DNA of 64,000 nt from Enhygromyxa salina (GCF_002994635.1 NZ_PVNL01000106.1:1-64000), one strand, 5' to 3'; shown: positions 51,595 to 60,533, counted from the stretch's first letter. Notes: generated by a model from the sequence alone, not told the origin. Numbers and translations are program-made.

Positions 51595-52908
51595 TCAGTG
51601 ACGAGGCTCGACCTCGAGGGCCATGATCGCGTCGTGGATCGCCGTGCGCTCGGCGGCGAGCCGCCCGGCGAGCTCCGCCTGGGTCGTGATCACCCACAGC
51701 CCCCGCGCCCGGTCAACGAGATCGGCAGCGCGCTCGCTGAACGACAGCGCGGCGGACCCCGCCAGCGGCAGCCCGGCCAACGCCAGCAACGCCCACGGCC
51801 ACGCGGTCGCAACCCCAAGCGCGACGCTGAGCGCCACCCAGTTGAGCGGAAACAGCAGCAATCCGGCGATCAGCTTGATCGTTGCGATCACGGCCTCTTC
51901 TCGCCTGGCGATCCGCAGGCTCAACCACCCGACCAGGCGATACACTGGATAGTGCGTGAGCATGCCGAGCAGCGCGGGGCCGAGCAAGATCGGCATGACC
52001 ACCGCGTGCCGCAGCACGTAGCGGCGGATCGCAGCCCCGGGGATCTCGGCGGGGTGGTCCAGCGGCAAGCCCAGCATCGACATCTGCGCGGCGTAGCTGC
52101 GGACCCGCTCGGTCAGCTGCTCGAGCGACTCGGGCGCCCGCTCGCGCAGCTGCTGATAACCATCGACGAGCCGCCGCCGCACGTCGAAGTCGTCGAGCGG
52201 AGCGGCCCCGGCGTCCCGGCGCGCGCCCGACAAGATCCGCGCCGCGTGCTCGGCCAGGCGCAGCGCCTGCGCGTCTTCGGCTTGAAGCGTGACCTGGCCC
52301 AGCGCCTGGGTGATCGCGTCGTTGAGGGCCTGGACATCCGCGGCCGAGGCCCGCAGCTGCGCGTCGAGCTCGAGCTTGGGGGTGACGATCGGCTCGCCGT
52401 AGATCAGCAGCGCGTCGCTGCGAAACGTGGCCTTGCGGCTGTAGTCGATCCCGACCGGGACGATGCGAACCGGGACCTCTCGGCTGGCGCTCGCAGCGAT
52501 CCGCGCCGCGCCGGTCTTGAGCGGCTTGAGCTTGGGATCGCTGTGGGTGGTGCCCTCGGGGAACAGCGCCAACACCTTGCCGCCGGCCAGCAGCTCGATC
52601 GACTGCAAGATGATCTCGCGGTTCTTGCTGGGGTCGGCCCCGTCTTCGGCTCGGTAGACCGGCAGGCACTCGAACCCACGCACGAAGTGCTTGACCACCG
52701 GCATCCGAAACAGGGGCGCCTTGGCCAAGAACGTGACGGGTCGCGGCGACTCGCACAGGATGAACAGCGGATCGAGCAGCCCGTTGGGGTGGTTGAGCAC
52801 ATACAGCAGCGGCCCATCCACGGGCACCCGGGCGGCGTCGACGTTGTCGATCCGGCGAAAGAAGATCCGCAGCAGCAGGCGGGACAGGGCGGTCAGTAGA
52901 GCGCGCAT
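51595..52908 (-). CDS. 1-acyl-glycerol-3-phosphate acyltransferase-like (PlsC domain)
   Basis: Membrane-associated acyltransferase of 437 residues, ATG 52908. The PlsC core is in the N-terminal half: NHPNGLLDP (catalytic His and Asp), RPVTFLAKAPLFRMPVVKHF, and FPEGTTHSDPKLKPLKTGAAR (acceptor-binding). The C-terminal ~150 residues are additional hydrophobic helices (VVMPILLGPALLGML, LIAGLLLFPLNWVALSVALGVATAW) that plain PlsC lacks. Function in lipid or glycolipid synthesis; the acyl acceptor is unknown. The ATG lies 7 bp after the stop of the upstream NTPase gene, suggesting one operon. Confidence 0.88.
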   Translation of the reverse strand: MRALLTALSRLLLRIFFRRIDNVDAARVPVDGPLLYVLNHPNGLLDPLFILCESPRPVTFLAKAPLFRMPVVKHFVRGFECLPVYRAEDGADPSKNREIILQSIELLAGGKVLALFPEGTTHSDPKLKPLKTGAARIAASASREVPVRIVPVGIDYSRKATFRSDALLIYGEPIVTPKLELDAQLRASAADVQALNDAITQALGQVTLQAEDAQALRLAEHAARILSGARRDAGAAPLDDFDVRRRLVDGYQQLRERAPESLEQLTERVRSYAAQMSMLGLPLDHPAEIPGAAIRRYVLRHAVVMPILLGPALLGMLTHYPVYRLVGWLSLRIARREEAVIATIKLIAGLLLFPLNWVALSVALGVATAWPWALLALAGLPLAGSAALSFSERAADLVDRARGLWVITTQAELAGRLAAERTAIHDAIMALEVEPRH

Positions 52909-52915
52909 TCAGTGA

Positions 52916-55792
52916 CTACTCGGGGCTGCTCGCGGTTGGGTCTGGGTCTTGCTTGGCGTCGGCGTCGGAGGTGGCGGTGGCGCGGGCCTGGGCGTCCTCG
53001 AGCTGCTTGCGCCAGCTCGCGAGCCGGTCGCGCGCGGGTTGCTCGAGCGGCCCCGCCTCGAGTCGCTGCAGCGGATCCGGTGGGATCTTCTCGGCCAGCC
53101 ACTCGCGCACGGTTCGATCGACGTCGACGTCGATCGGCTCGCTGACCAGCTCGCGGCGCAGGTACTCGGTCAGCAGGTGGGCCTCGAAGTTCGGCAGCCG
53201 CCAGACCAGGTCATCGCCGTTGATGTCGAACAGGCTGTGATCCAGGGCCCACTGCGGCTCGTACAGCGCCCGCCACCCTCGCTGCTTGGCGAGCTCGTCG
53301 AGGGCGGCTCGGGTCTGCGCCGAGCGCTTGATGGTTCGATAGCCCACCACGTCGACCAGCGCCGCGCGAGCCCGCGGCTGCTCGTAGTCGACCAGCGGCG
53401 CGACCAGAGCTTCGGCGTAGGCGTCCCAGTCCACGAAGTGATCGTTCTCGACCATGCTCGCGAGCACGCCGACAGGGACCGGGCGCTCGCCAACCTGCGC
53501 GCGGGCGGCCGCTGGATCGACGCCAAACTTTGGCCACAGCCCCAGAGCGACCTCGTCCAGGCGCGCGCGTCGGTCGACACGGATCGGCCCGGTGAAGTCG
53601 CGGCGCGAGAAGATCAGCAAGCGCGGCAGCGGCCGGAGGTCGCGCTCGAGCTCGCGCTCGTCGACCGTGCTCGACGCGCCGGGCTCGGCGTCGGCGCCGA
53701 GCAGCGCCTCGATCTGTTGGTGACGCTGCTCGACCCCATCGAGCACCACGACCACGTGCCCGTCGCGGATCAGGGCGCCCAGAAATTCGGGCGGCAGCTT
53801 GGCGTCGAGCGTGTCGATCTTGCACAGGTGCTCGACGACGAGCGCGTGGAGCTGCTCGCGATCGAGCGGGTGGGTCTCGAACCACTGCGCGGCGACGTCG
53901 ACGTAGATCGGGATGACCTTGCGATCGGCGAGCAGCTCACGCGCGACGGCCCGCGCGAGCTGACTCTTGCCAGTGTGGGCGTTGCCAAAGATCACGGTGC
54001 GCCGCGGGGCGCTGCGAGCCTCGAACAGCTCGGCGACCAGCGCGGCGGGGCTGTCGATCGGCACGTCCTTGCGGCGGCTGAAGCTCAGCCGCGGGAACAC
54101 GGGCGGCAGCTGCTCGCGGTAGCCGCCCCGGTCGCGGATCTCGGCTTCGTGCTTCGTGTAGGCGCGGGCGATCCACAGCTGACACACCTTGGCGTGATCG
54201 AAGTAGCGGGCCCGCAAGAACGGTCGCGTGCGGAGCCCGGCCAGCCAACCGTCACCCCCGAAGCGCTGGAGCATCCAGCGGTCGAGCTTGTGGACGCCGA
54301 TCGGATGCACAAACAAGAGCGGGCGAAGCAACAGGCCAAACGCGAGGCCGGGCACGACCATGACCAGGATGTTCTTGAGCCACCCATCTCGCTCGGAGCC
54401 CCACCAGTCGCTGAACGTGCGCCAGGTCTTGGCCACGCGGTTGGGCGCCTCGGAGGCGGCCTCGCGGCTGCGGGGCCTTCGTTGCCGCGGTCGGTCTGGC
54501 GCAGGTGTCGGCGTGGGCTTCAGCTCGGGCACCGTCGGGACGACGATCGGTGGCGTTGGGCCTGGCGCTCGCACGACCGCGAGCTCGCGCAGTCGCTGGC
54601 GCAGCGCCTGGCTGGTCTGGACCGCCGCAGACAGGCGCGAGAACAGCTCGTCGACCTTGGCCTGGCCGCCGTGGCGCCGGACCCAGCCGGCGACCATCAG
54701 CTGGGTCTCCTGGTTGCTGGCGTTGGGCTCGAGCAAGGGCGCGAGCAGCTCGAGCAGCTCGGGGCGACCGCCGTCGAGCTTGGGGATCCGCTCGAGCGCG
54801 TCGCGGGCGAGCGGTCCGAGCTCGGGGTCGTCGATCACCGCGACCAACCCCGCGGCGAGCTGGATGTCGTCGGCGACGTAGCGGCCCATGCCCACGGCCA
54901 CCGCCTCGACGGTAGGCCGGTGAAGCTCGCGCGGCGGATGGCCCGGATCCATGTACTGCAAGAGCAGCTCGCGCGAGCGAGCCTCGACCGTTCCGCCGCG
55001 CCAGCCCAGCTGCGCGACCGCCCCGATCGCCTGAGCCCGCAGCGCGTTGTCGGTGAGCCACGTCGTCTGGAACACCATCAGCAGGCTGTCGATCGCTTTT
55101 TTGCGGGTGGCGCCGCTGGGCTCGAGCACCAGCAGCGCCTCGATGACCTTCCGGCGAAGCTCGATGTCCACGCCGCTGGGCAGCAGCTCGACGAGGGTCT
55201 CGCTGAACTGCTGCGGCGCAAACGGCTTGCTGGCGAGCAGCTTGGTCAGCCGCTTGGCCGAGTCGAGTGGGCGGGTGCTGCAGCCGCTCGTCTGCCCGTC
55301 GCGGAGACACGGCCGGCTCAGGTAGATGCCCAGGGCGTCGGCCAAGCCCGGCTGCTGCGCCGCGCTGGCGTGATGGCCGAGGTTGGTGAGCGCGTCGATG
55401 AAGTAGCGGGACCACGCCCACCCCATGTACGTCGAGGCGCGCTTGTCACGGAGCGAGGCCAGGCGATCCAACCCCTGCGCGGGCACGTTGGTCACGTCCG
55501 CCAGATAGCCGAGCGCCTGCTTGACGTCGTCGCAGCTGCGTCGCTCGCACCCACCGTCCACGCAGCAGTCCCCGCCCTCGCAGCACTGGGTCTGCGCGAT
55601 CGTGCTGGTTGGGTCCAGCCGGTACAGCAGGCAGTCGACGACCTCGCGCTCTTCGCGATCCGAGAGCTCGCCCAGATCCTCGCCGCGTCCGCTACAGATC
55701 AGTCGGGCAGCGTCCGCCGAGCCAGCCTGGGCCGGCAGCGCGATCATGGCGACCCAGACCGCCACGAGCACGACAACGAGTCGCCGGATCAC
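52916..55792 (-). CDS. Exported-sensor/cytosolic NTPase membrane protein (HEAT-like, NACHT/STAND-like)
   Basis: Protein of 958 residues, function unknown. A signal peptide (residues 1-23) is followed by a Cys-rich stretch (~69-86) and a helical HEAT-like repeat region up to ~430, predicted to be outside the cytoplasm. A Pro-rich linker and one transmembrane segment (NILVMVVPGLAFGLLLRPLLFV, ~472-493) lead to a cytosolic C-terminal half with a P-loop NTPase: Walker A GNAHTGKSQLA (~603), Walker B HVVVVLDGVE, and an FSRRDF sensor-like motif. This resembles NACHT/STAND signalling ATPases attached to an external sensor. Upstream of, and probably co-transcribed with, the acyltransferase gene. Confidence 0.8.
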   Translation of the reverse strand: MIRRLVVVLVAVWVAMIALPAQAGSADAARLICSGRGEDLGELSDREEREVVDCLLYRLDPTSTIAQTQCCEGGDCCVDGGCERRSCDDVKQALGYLADVTNVPAQGLDRLASLRDKRASTYMGWAWSRYFIDALTNLGHHASAAQQPGLADALGIYLSRPCLRDGQTSGCSTRPLDSAKRLTKLLASKPFAPQQFSETLVELLPSGVDIELRRKVIEALLVLEPSGATRKKAIDSLLMVFQTTWLTDNALRAQAIGAVAQLGWRGGTVEARSRELLLQYMDPGHPPRELHRPTVEAVAVGMGRYVADDIQLAAGLVAVIDDPELGPLARDALERIPKLDGGRPELLELLAPLLEPNASNQETQLMVAGWVRRHGGQAKVDELFSRLSAAVQTSQALRQRLRELAVVRAPGPTPPIVVPTVPELKPTPTPAPDRPRQRRPRSREAASEAPNRVAKTWRTFSDWWGSERDGWLKNILVMVVPGLAFGLLLRPLLFVHPIGVHKLDRWMLQRFGGDGWLAGLRTRPFLRARYFDHAKVCQLWIARAYTKHEAEIRDRGGYREQLPPVFPRLSFSRRKDVPIDSPAALVAELFEARSAPRRTVIFGNAHTGKSQLARAVARELLADRKVIPIYVDVAAQWFETHPLDREQLHALVVEHLCKIDTLDAKLPPEFLGALIRDGHVVVVLDGVEQRHQQIEALLGADAEPGASSTVDERELERDLRPLPRLLIFSRRDFTGPIRVDRRARLDEVALGLWPKFGVDPAAARAQVGERPVPVGVLASMVENDHFVDWDAYAEALVAPLVDYEQPRARAALVDVVGYRTIKRSAQTRAALDELAKQRGWRALYEPQWALDHSLFDINGDDLVWRLPNFEAHLLTEYLRRELVSEPIDVDVDRTVREWLAEKIPPDPLQRLEAGPLEQPARDRLASWRKQLEDAQARATATSDADAKQDPDPTASSPE

Positions 55793-55916
55793 CTCACCAT
55801 GATACCCGATCTGCGCACCTCACGACGCGCCGCGGCTCGGTCGAGAGCGCCTGCACACCCATTGTCCACGCTCGATCGAAGATCGTCGTATCATCCGGCC
55901 CACCTCGGCGACGGCT

Positions 55917-57143
55917 ATGGCATCCATGATCTACCGCAACCCACTCCACGCCCCCGCGACCTGTCTGCTCGGTTCTCTCGCCTGCGTCGCGCTGTCGAGC
56001 TTGTCGCCAGGTGTGGCCTGGGCCGGGACCATCACCGCGCAGGGCAACGTCACCGCGCTCGACGACATCACCCAGATCAACAGCGTGTCTGGTACGGCGT
56101 TGTTCGACGAGGGCCCGACCGGCGACGTGCCGCTCGACCAGTACGCGGACGCTGGGCTGACCCTGCACGTCGACGATCTCAGCGCGATCTTGCCGGGCGT
56201 CACGGTCATGGGCGCCTCGATCAACCCGATCTACGTCAAGCCTGGCAAGCACTTCCCCGACCCGATCGCCGGGGGCGGCGTGGCGCTGGGCACCGCGGTG
56301 TTCTACGCCGGGGCCATGACCTTCAGCGAGCCCGTCACCCAGTTTGGCCTGACCGCGGGTGGGGGCGCTGGCACGCAGTACATCACGGTCTGGGACCTCA
56401 ACGGCGAGCTGCTCGGCCAGGTCAGCTGGGAGCCCGAAGAAGAGGACGCCGGGTTCGTGGGCATCGACACCATGGGCGTGCCGATCGGCTTGCTCACCTA
56501 CGGCAACGACGACCTGTTTGGCGGCATCGACTACACGATCAACGGCTCGGGCAGCGTCTCCGACACGTGGGTGTGGGGGCTGGGCGTGCCATGTCTGACG
56601 GCGGCGGACTGCCTCGACGACACCGGGCCGTGCACGGAGTTCGAGTGCAACGCGGGGGTGTGTGCGTACCCCAAGACCACCAATCCGTGCGACGACGTCG
56701 ACGTCTGCACCGACGCCGACACCTGCACCGAAGGTATGTGCATCGGCGTGGCGATCAGTTGCGCCGACACCAACCCCTGCACGCTCGACACCTGCGACTC
56801 TGAGCGCGGGTGCATGAACACGCAGATCGAAGCGTGCTGCCTGAGCGACGAAGACTGCCCCGAGGGCGACGAGTGTCTGCTCGGCTCGAACACCTGCGTC
56901 CCGGGCCCGCCACCGCCGCCCATGACCACCGACGACGGCGACGACGAGACCGAGACCGGTGAGCCGCCCAGCGAGACCAGCGGGGGCGAGACCGGGCCAG
57001 CGATCGATGAGTCGGGCGGCGGCTGCGGGTGCAGCAGCGACGAGCGTGGCGGCGGGGCGCTGGTTGGCCTGCTGGCCCTAGCGCTGCTCGGCATCGGTCG
57101 GGGCCGACGACGCGACCAGCTGGACGCTGAGCCGCGCCAGTGA
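55917..57143 (+). CDS. Secreted protein with MYXO-CTERM-like sorting tail
   Basis: Exported protein of 408 residues. A signal peptide (LGSLACVALSSLSPGVAWAG) precedes a beta-rich domain (~37-215). A Cys-rich segment with EGF/TNFR-like spacing follows (CLDDTGPCTEFECNAGVC, CADTNPCTLDTCD). A Thr/Glu/Gly linker leads to the tail: GCGCSSDE, a hydrophobic segment GALVGLLALALLGI, then RGRRR. This is the layout of the MYXO-CTERM signal, which is cleaved and anchors the protein to the cell surface. Divergent from the NTPase gene with 124 bp between. Confidence 0.88.
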   Translation: MASMIYRNPLHAPATCLLGSLACVALSSLSPGVAWAGTITAQGNVTALDDITQINSVSGTALFDEGPTGDVPLDQYADAGLTLHVDDLSAILPGVTVMGASINPIYVKPGKHFPDPIAGGGVALGTAVFYAGAMTFSEPVTQFGLTAGGGAGTQYITVWDLNGELLGQVSWEPEEEDAGFVGIDTMGVPIGLLTYGNDDLFGGIDYTINGSGSVSDTWVWGLGVPCLTAADCLDDTGPCTEFECNAGVCAYPKTTNPCDDVDVCTDADTCTEGMCIGVAISCADTNPCTLDTCDSERGCMNTQIEACCLSDEDCPEGDECLLGSNTCVPGPPPPPMTTDDGDDETETGEPPSETSGGETGPAIDESGGGCGCSSDERGGGALVGLLALALLGIGRGRRRDQLDAEPRQ

Positions 57144-57212
57144 TCCTCGGACCCGTGAGCCCGAGCCGCCCGGTCCTTGCAGACTGGGACCCCATGGGGA
57201 AGAATGACCCTG

Positions 57213-57974
57213 ATGCGAGCCGCGGTGTCGTGTTTGGTTGGGACGCATGCGCGGGCGCTCGTGCCCGGGCTCCTCACAGCTGTGGTGCTCGTCTCGGGCT
57301 GTGACGTCGACAACGCGGGCGCCGCGTTCGCTGGCGATGGACTGGACGCGGGCGGCAGCGAGGGACCCGAGGACAGCGACGGCAGCGAGGGCGAGGGCGA
57401 GACAGGGGACGCCGACGAGAACGCGCCCCAGAGCGGCTGCGACGCGCCAAGCCCGTACATGGGCGGCTGGGACATCGGCTGCTGCCAGGCCGAGGTGACC
57501 CCGAGCGAGTGGGCCCCGGGCGGCGTCGGGCCGGGTACGGTCATCCCGGACTGGACCTTCACGGATCAGTTTGGCGACGCGGTCCGGGTCTACGACTTCT
57601 GCCACCAGGCGATCTACTTCGAGTACGCGGCGATGTGGTGCGGCGCGTGCCAGGGCCACGCCCCCGAGGTCGCGAACTTGTTCAATAGCTACGAGGCGCG
57701 GGGCCTGATGACGCTCACCTACATGAGCGAGAGCGTCAACGGCGGCCCCGCGACCCAGGCCGACGTCCAGGCCTGGGCGAGCGACTATGGCCAGGCCGGC
57801 CTCGTCGTGTTCAGCAGCGCGCAAGACGTCTGGTATCCGTTCGGCGCCGACGTGGGTGGCGGCTCGTTCAGCATCTCGCTGCCGGGCACCATGCTCGTCG
57901 GGACGGGCGGCAAGATCGCCAGGCTCGGGATCCCCACGATCCAAGAGATCGAGCTGGTCATTCCTGGCGAGTAG
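57213..57974 (+). CDS. Thioredoxin-like lipoprotein
   Basis: Lipoprotein of 253 residues. ATG 57213 is chosen because a GGGGAAG motif lies ten bases upstream; ATG 57204 would be too close to it. Signal ends in VLVSGC, then an acidic low-complexity linker. The C-terminal domain is a thioredoxin/AhpC-TSA fold with the redox motif AAMWCGACQGHAPE (Cys-x-x-Cys) and a cis-Pro-like SLPGTMLVG segment. Probable extracytoplasmic thiol-disulfide oxidoreductase; partner unknown. It follows the MYXO-CTERM protein by 69 bp. Confidence 0.83.
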   Translation: MRAAVSCLVGTHARALVPGLLTAVVLVSGCDVDNAGAAFAGDGLDAGGSEGPEDSDGSEGEGETGDADENAPQSGCDAPSPYMGGWDIGCCQAEVTPSEWAPGGVGPGTVIPDWTFTDQFGDAVRVYDFCHQAIYFEYAAMWCGACQGHAPEVANLFNSYEARGLMTLTYMSESVNGGPATQADVQAWASDYGQAGLVVFSSAQDVWYPFGADVGGGSFSISLPGTMLVGTGGKIARLGIPTIQEIELVIPGE

Positions 57975-58137
57975 GCCGGGCGATCACTCGGTGCCCCACG
58001 GAGGCGTGCGTGCGCTCGCTGGCACTGCGACGCCTCGCCGCTGATCGACGACGCACAACTTTCGACTTGTGGTGTCGCCCTCACGCTTCACAGAGCCCGG
58101 GTACGACTCGACACGCGCGAGCACAGGCGCGAGGAGC

Positions 58138-58143
58138 AGGAGG
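58138..58143 (+). promoter_or_regulatory. Strong Shine-Dalgarno site
   Basis: AGGAGG, five bases before the GTG at 58149; it fixes that start. It is one of the best ribosome-binding sites in the window. Confidence 0.8.
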
Positions 58144-58148
58144 CAACA

Positions 58149-58655
58149 GTGAAGATGTACTTTGGCGTGTTCCCCAACCCCCGCGAGGCCCAGACGGCTC
58201 ATGACGCGCTGAATGAACGCGCGAGCGAGCTGCGCTGGGAGCCCGAGCGGGTGCACATGGTCGTCCACGAATACGATGTCCGACAAAAGGCACTGCGGCG
58301 CACGGGGGGCATCGCGTGGCCACTGGCGATCTTCTCGGCGCTGCTGTTCGGCGGTGTCGCGGCGGCTGCCCTCACGCTGTTCGTGCGCGGTGCGTTTGGT
58401 GGGGCCCCCGCCCAGCCGGAGATCAGCCGCATGGACCCCACGGGGGTCGTGCTGCTGAGTGTCGGCGCGGCGGTGCTCGGCGGATTGCTCGCGGCGATCC
58501 TGACCCACATGGCGATCCGCGCTCGCATTAGTCGGCTCGAGAACGAGCTGGCCGAGGGGCGCGCCGTGTTGCTGGTCGTGGGGCCCAAGCGGCGCAGGCG
58601 GGACATCATGCAGGCAATGTCCAATGTCGGCGCGGTCCGGACCGGCGCGTTCTAA
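58149..58655 (+). CDS. Two-TM membrane protein of unknown function
   Basis: Protein of 168 residues starting at GTG 58149 after a perfect AGGAGG. The N-terminal ~50 residues are a small soluble alpha/beta domain with a ferredoxin-like feel (YFGVFPNPREAQTAHDALNERA, resembling general stress protein 17M-type domains). Two transmembrane segments follow (PLAIFSALLFGGVAAAALTLFV and GVVLLSVGAAVLGGLLAAIL), then a basic cytosolic tail (RRRRDIMQAM). Function unknown. It precedes the BON and four-helix stress proteins on the same strand and may belong with them. Confidence 0.75.
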   Translation: MKMYFGVFPNPREAQTAHDALNERASELRWEPERVHMVVHEYDVRQKALRRTGGIAWPLAIFSALLFGGVAAAALTLFVRGAFGGAPAQPEISRMDPTGVVLLSVGAAVLGGLLAAILTHMAIRARISRLENELAEGRAVLLVVGPKRRRRDIMQAMSNVGAVRTGAF

Positions 58656-58879
58656 TTGGACGACTTGGTCGACTCCGAATGCGCGAATGCAGCTGGCGCT
58701 GACGCATCTTTGGTGAGCGGTTGATGCGCGGCGCTCGTGGTATTGTCGTCTGCAAATATGTGAACGTCGTCGATCGGGTATTGCCAATTCGGAGTCCGCT
58801 TCTAGAGTGGACCGGCGCCCACGAGCGAGCCTTGGCGGACCAATGACGGTATCGCAGCTTGCACGAAGCGGCGCCGAAC

Positions 58880-58883
58880 GGAG
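58880..58883 (+). promoter_or_regulatory. Ribosome-binding site of the BON-domain gene
   Basis: GGAG, seven bases upstream of the ATG at 58891. It favours that start over ATG 58843 and the GTG at 58807, which lack any Shine-Dalgarno. Confidence 0.6.
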
Positions 58884-58890
58884 TCAAGTC

Positions 58891-59889
58891 ATGCAACACG
58901 AATACGAACGAAACCGAGAATCACAGATGGGCCGCGGCGATGGCCGCCAGTACAGCCAGCACGACGACGATCGCTGGTCCCAGTCTCAATCCCATGACCC
59001 GGACGATGACCGGGGCGGGCGCGGGCGCCGACAGTCTGGCGGCCAGCACATGTCGTCCTTCGACCGGGAGCGAGGGCGAGAGGGCGGCCGGTGGGGTCAA
59101 GGCCAAGGGTTCGAAGACCGCGACTTTGGCGGGCGCGACTTTGGCGGGCGCGAGGGCAGGTGGTCCGGAGGCAGCAGCGGTCATGGCGATCGCGGCGGCA
59201 GCAGCGAACACCGCGACTACGGTGAGGACTACGGCAGCCGTGGCGGGTCCGGCAGCCGCGGGTATGGAGGTGACCGGTTCGGCTCCGACTCACGGTTCGA
59301 GGAGCGCATCCAGGGCTCTGACTACCAAGGCGGCCGCGGGCGGAGCTCCGGCTCGCAAGGGTGGAGCGGCAGCTCCGGGATGCAGGGCGGCTCCGGGATG
59401 CAGGGCGGCTCCGGGATGCAGGGCCAGCAGGGCCAGCAGGGCATGCAGGGCCAGCACACCGGCCTCGGCAGCGGCTACCGGGACATGGGTGGCTCGTTCG
59501 AGAGTCAGGAGCAGCGCAGGTGGAGCCAGAGCGGCGGACGCGGCTTCCGGGGCAAGGGTCCCAAAGGCTACAAGCGCTCCGATGACACCATCTGCGAAGA
59601 TGTCTGTCAGCGGCTCGAGGACGCCGACGTGGATCCCAGCGAGGTCAGCGTCAAGGTCGAGGACGGCAAGGTGACGCTGACGGGCACCACCGACAGTCGG
59701 TGGGACAAGCGCACGATCGAGGACATCGCGTACTCGGTCCGCGGTGTCAAAGACGTCCACAACCAGCTGCAGGTCGAGTCTGGCGAGTCGGACGAGCAAT
59801 CCGGTGATAGCGAGCAAAAATCCAACTGGCGCAGCTCGGGGATGTCCGGCAAATCCGAGCAGAAAGAGCACCAGCCGCGCGCGAGCTGA
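58891..59889 (+). CDS. BON-domain protein with long disordered Gly/Arg/Ser/Gln N-terminus
   Basis: Protein of 332 residues from ATG 58891. Residues 1-235 are low complexity and disordered, rich in Gly, Arg, Asp, Ser and Gln, with repeated RDFGGR/GGRE and SGMQGG units. The C-terminal ~75 residues are a BON domain (TICEDVCQRLEDADVDPSEVSVKVEDGKVTLTGTT and IEDIAYSVRGVKDVHNQLQV), a fold that binds phospholipid or other surfaces. There is no signal peptide, so it is probably cytosolic. Similar low-complexity BON proteins occur with stress proteins. The composition would allow phase separation, which is inference. The 58656-58890 gap upstream is its promoter region; I found no convincing promoter there. 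Confidence 0.85.
   Translation: MQHEYERNRESQMGRGDGRQYSQHDDDRWSQSQSHDPDDDRGGRGRRQSGGQHMSSFDRERGREGGRWGQGQGFEDRDFGGRDFGGREGRWSGGSSGHGDRGGSSEHRDYGEDYGSRGGSGSRGYGGDRFGSDSRFEERIQGSDYQGGRGRSSGSQGWSGSSGMQGGSGMQGGSGMQGQQGQQGMQGQHTGLGSGYRDMGGSFESQEQRRWSQSGGRGFRGKGPKGYKRSDDTICEDVCQRLEDADVDPSEVSVKVEDGKVTLTGTTDSRWDKRTIEDIAYSVRGVKDVHNQLQVESGESDEQSGDSEQKSNWRSSGMSGKSEQKEHQPRAS
59373..59426. repeat. 18-bp coding tandem repeat in the BON gene
   Basis: CTCCGGGATGCAGGGCGG at 59373-59390 and 59391-59408, with a third copy to 59426 that diverges at its end. It encodes Ser-Gly-Met-Gln-Gly-Gly repeats. Confidence 0.93.
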
Positions 59890-59911
59890 ACCACGCACGT
59901 GGCTGCAATCG

Positions 59912-59960
59912 GGCTCGCTTCGAGCCTGGCCGACCCCGGGCTCACCTCGAGCCCGGGGTC
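59912..59960. terminator. Tandem hairpins after the BON gene
   Basis: First hairpin: GGCTCG (59912-59917), loop CTT, CGAGCC (59921-59926). Second: GACCCCGGGCTC (59932-59943), loop ACCTC, GAGCCCGGGGTC (59949-59960), a perfect 12-bp stem. They lie 22 bp past the BON stop. No T-run, as is common in very G+C-rich genomes. Confidence 0.7.
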
Positions 59961-60041
59961 GCGTCGATCGACCCCAGCGCCGCAAAAATGGCCTTGCTCG
60001 ATCGCTTGATCCCGGACGAAACCAATTCAAAACGACACATC

Positions 60042-60497
60042 ATGTCATCCGCAAACAAGGCTACAACGCTGAGCGACACCAACAAGTTGCTCGAAGATCT
60101 CATCAAGCTCGATTACGACGCCATCGAGGCCTACGACGCCGCGATCAAGCGCCTGAAGGACGCCGAGTCGAAGCGGCAATTGTCCGAGTTTCGCAACGAC
60201 CACCAGCGGCACACCCAGAACCTGGGCAGGTTCATGAAACAAGCCGGCAAGGACCCACCGACGGGTCCCGGGCTCAAGCAGATCCTGACCAAGGGCAAGG
60301 TCGTCCTCGCTGACATCTCTGGTGACCAGGCGATCCTCAAGGCCATGAAGAGCAACGAGGACGACACCAACGCCGCCTATGAGCGCGCGGTCCAGCATGA
60401 GGGGACCTCCGCGGAGCTGCGCGACACGCTGCGCGAAAACCTCAATGACGAGCGCCGCCATCGCAGCTGGATCGAGCGCCGAATCAAAGAGATCTAG
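60042..60497 (+). CDS. PA2169-like four-helix bundle protein (DUF2383)
   Basis: Cytosolic ferritin-like helical protein of 151 residues. ATG 60042 is chosen because the family begins just before NKLLEDLIKLDYDAIEAYDAAI; ATG 59988 would add 18 residues. The DUF2383/PA2169 pattern is clear: a first helix with E/D-A-Y, FRNDHQRHTQNLGRFM, EDDTNAAYERAV and LNDERRHRSWIERRI. Several conserved His/Glu pairs could bind a metal, as in ferritin-like proteins, but no enzyme role is known. Such genes are often stress- or stationary-phase-induced. Confidence 0.9.
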   Translation: MSSANKATTLSDTNKLLEDLIKLDYDAIEAYDAAIKRLKDAESKRQLSEFRNDHQRHTQNLGRFMKQAGKDPPTGPGLKQILTKGKVVLADISGDQAILKAMKSNEDDTNAAYERAVQHEGTSAELRDTLRENLNDERRHRSWIERRIKEI

Positions 60498-60504
60498 GAG
60501 ATCT

Positions 60505-60533
60505 AGCGCGCCGATGTCCCCCACGGGCGCGCT
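60505..60533. terminator. Bidirectional terminator candidate
   Basis: Inverted repeat AGCGCGCC (60505-60512) and GGCGCGCT (60526-60533) with a 13-base loop, between the convergent stops of the DUF2383 gene and the CheB-like gene. Confidence 0.6.

Noticed and set aside
52949..56803. 1284-codon plus-strand ORF over the NTPase gene and into the next gene
   Set aside because: Runs antisense to one gene and out of frame through another; low-complexity composition and no motif.
58859..59674. Ala/Thr-rich 271-codon ORF in another frame of the BON gene
   Set aside because: Frame-shifted reading of the same low-complexity DNA; the BON frame has a conserved domain and a good ribosome site.
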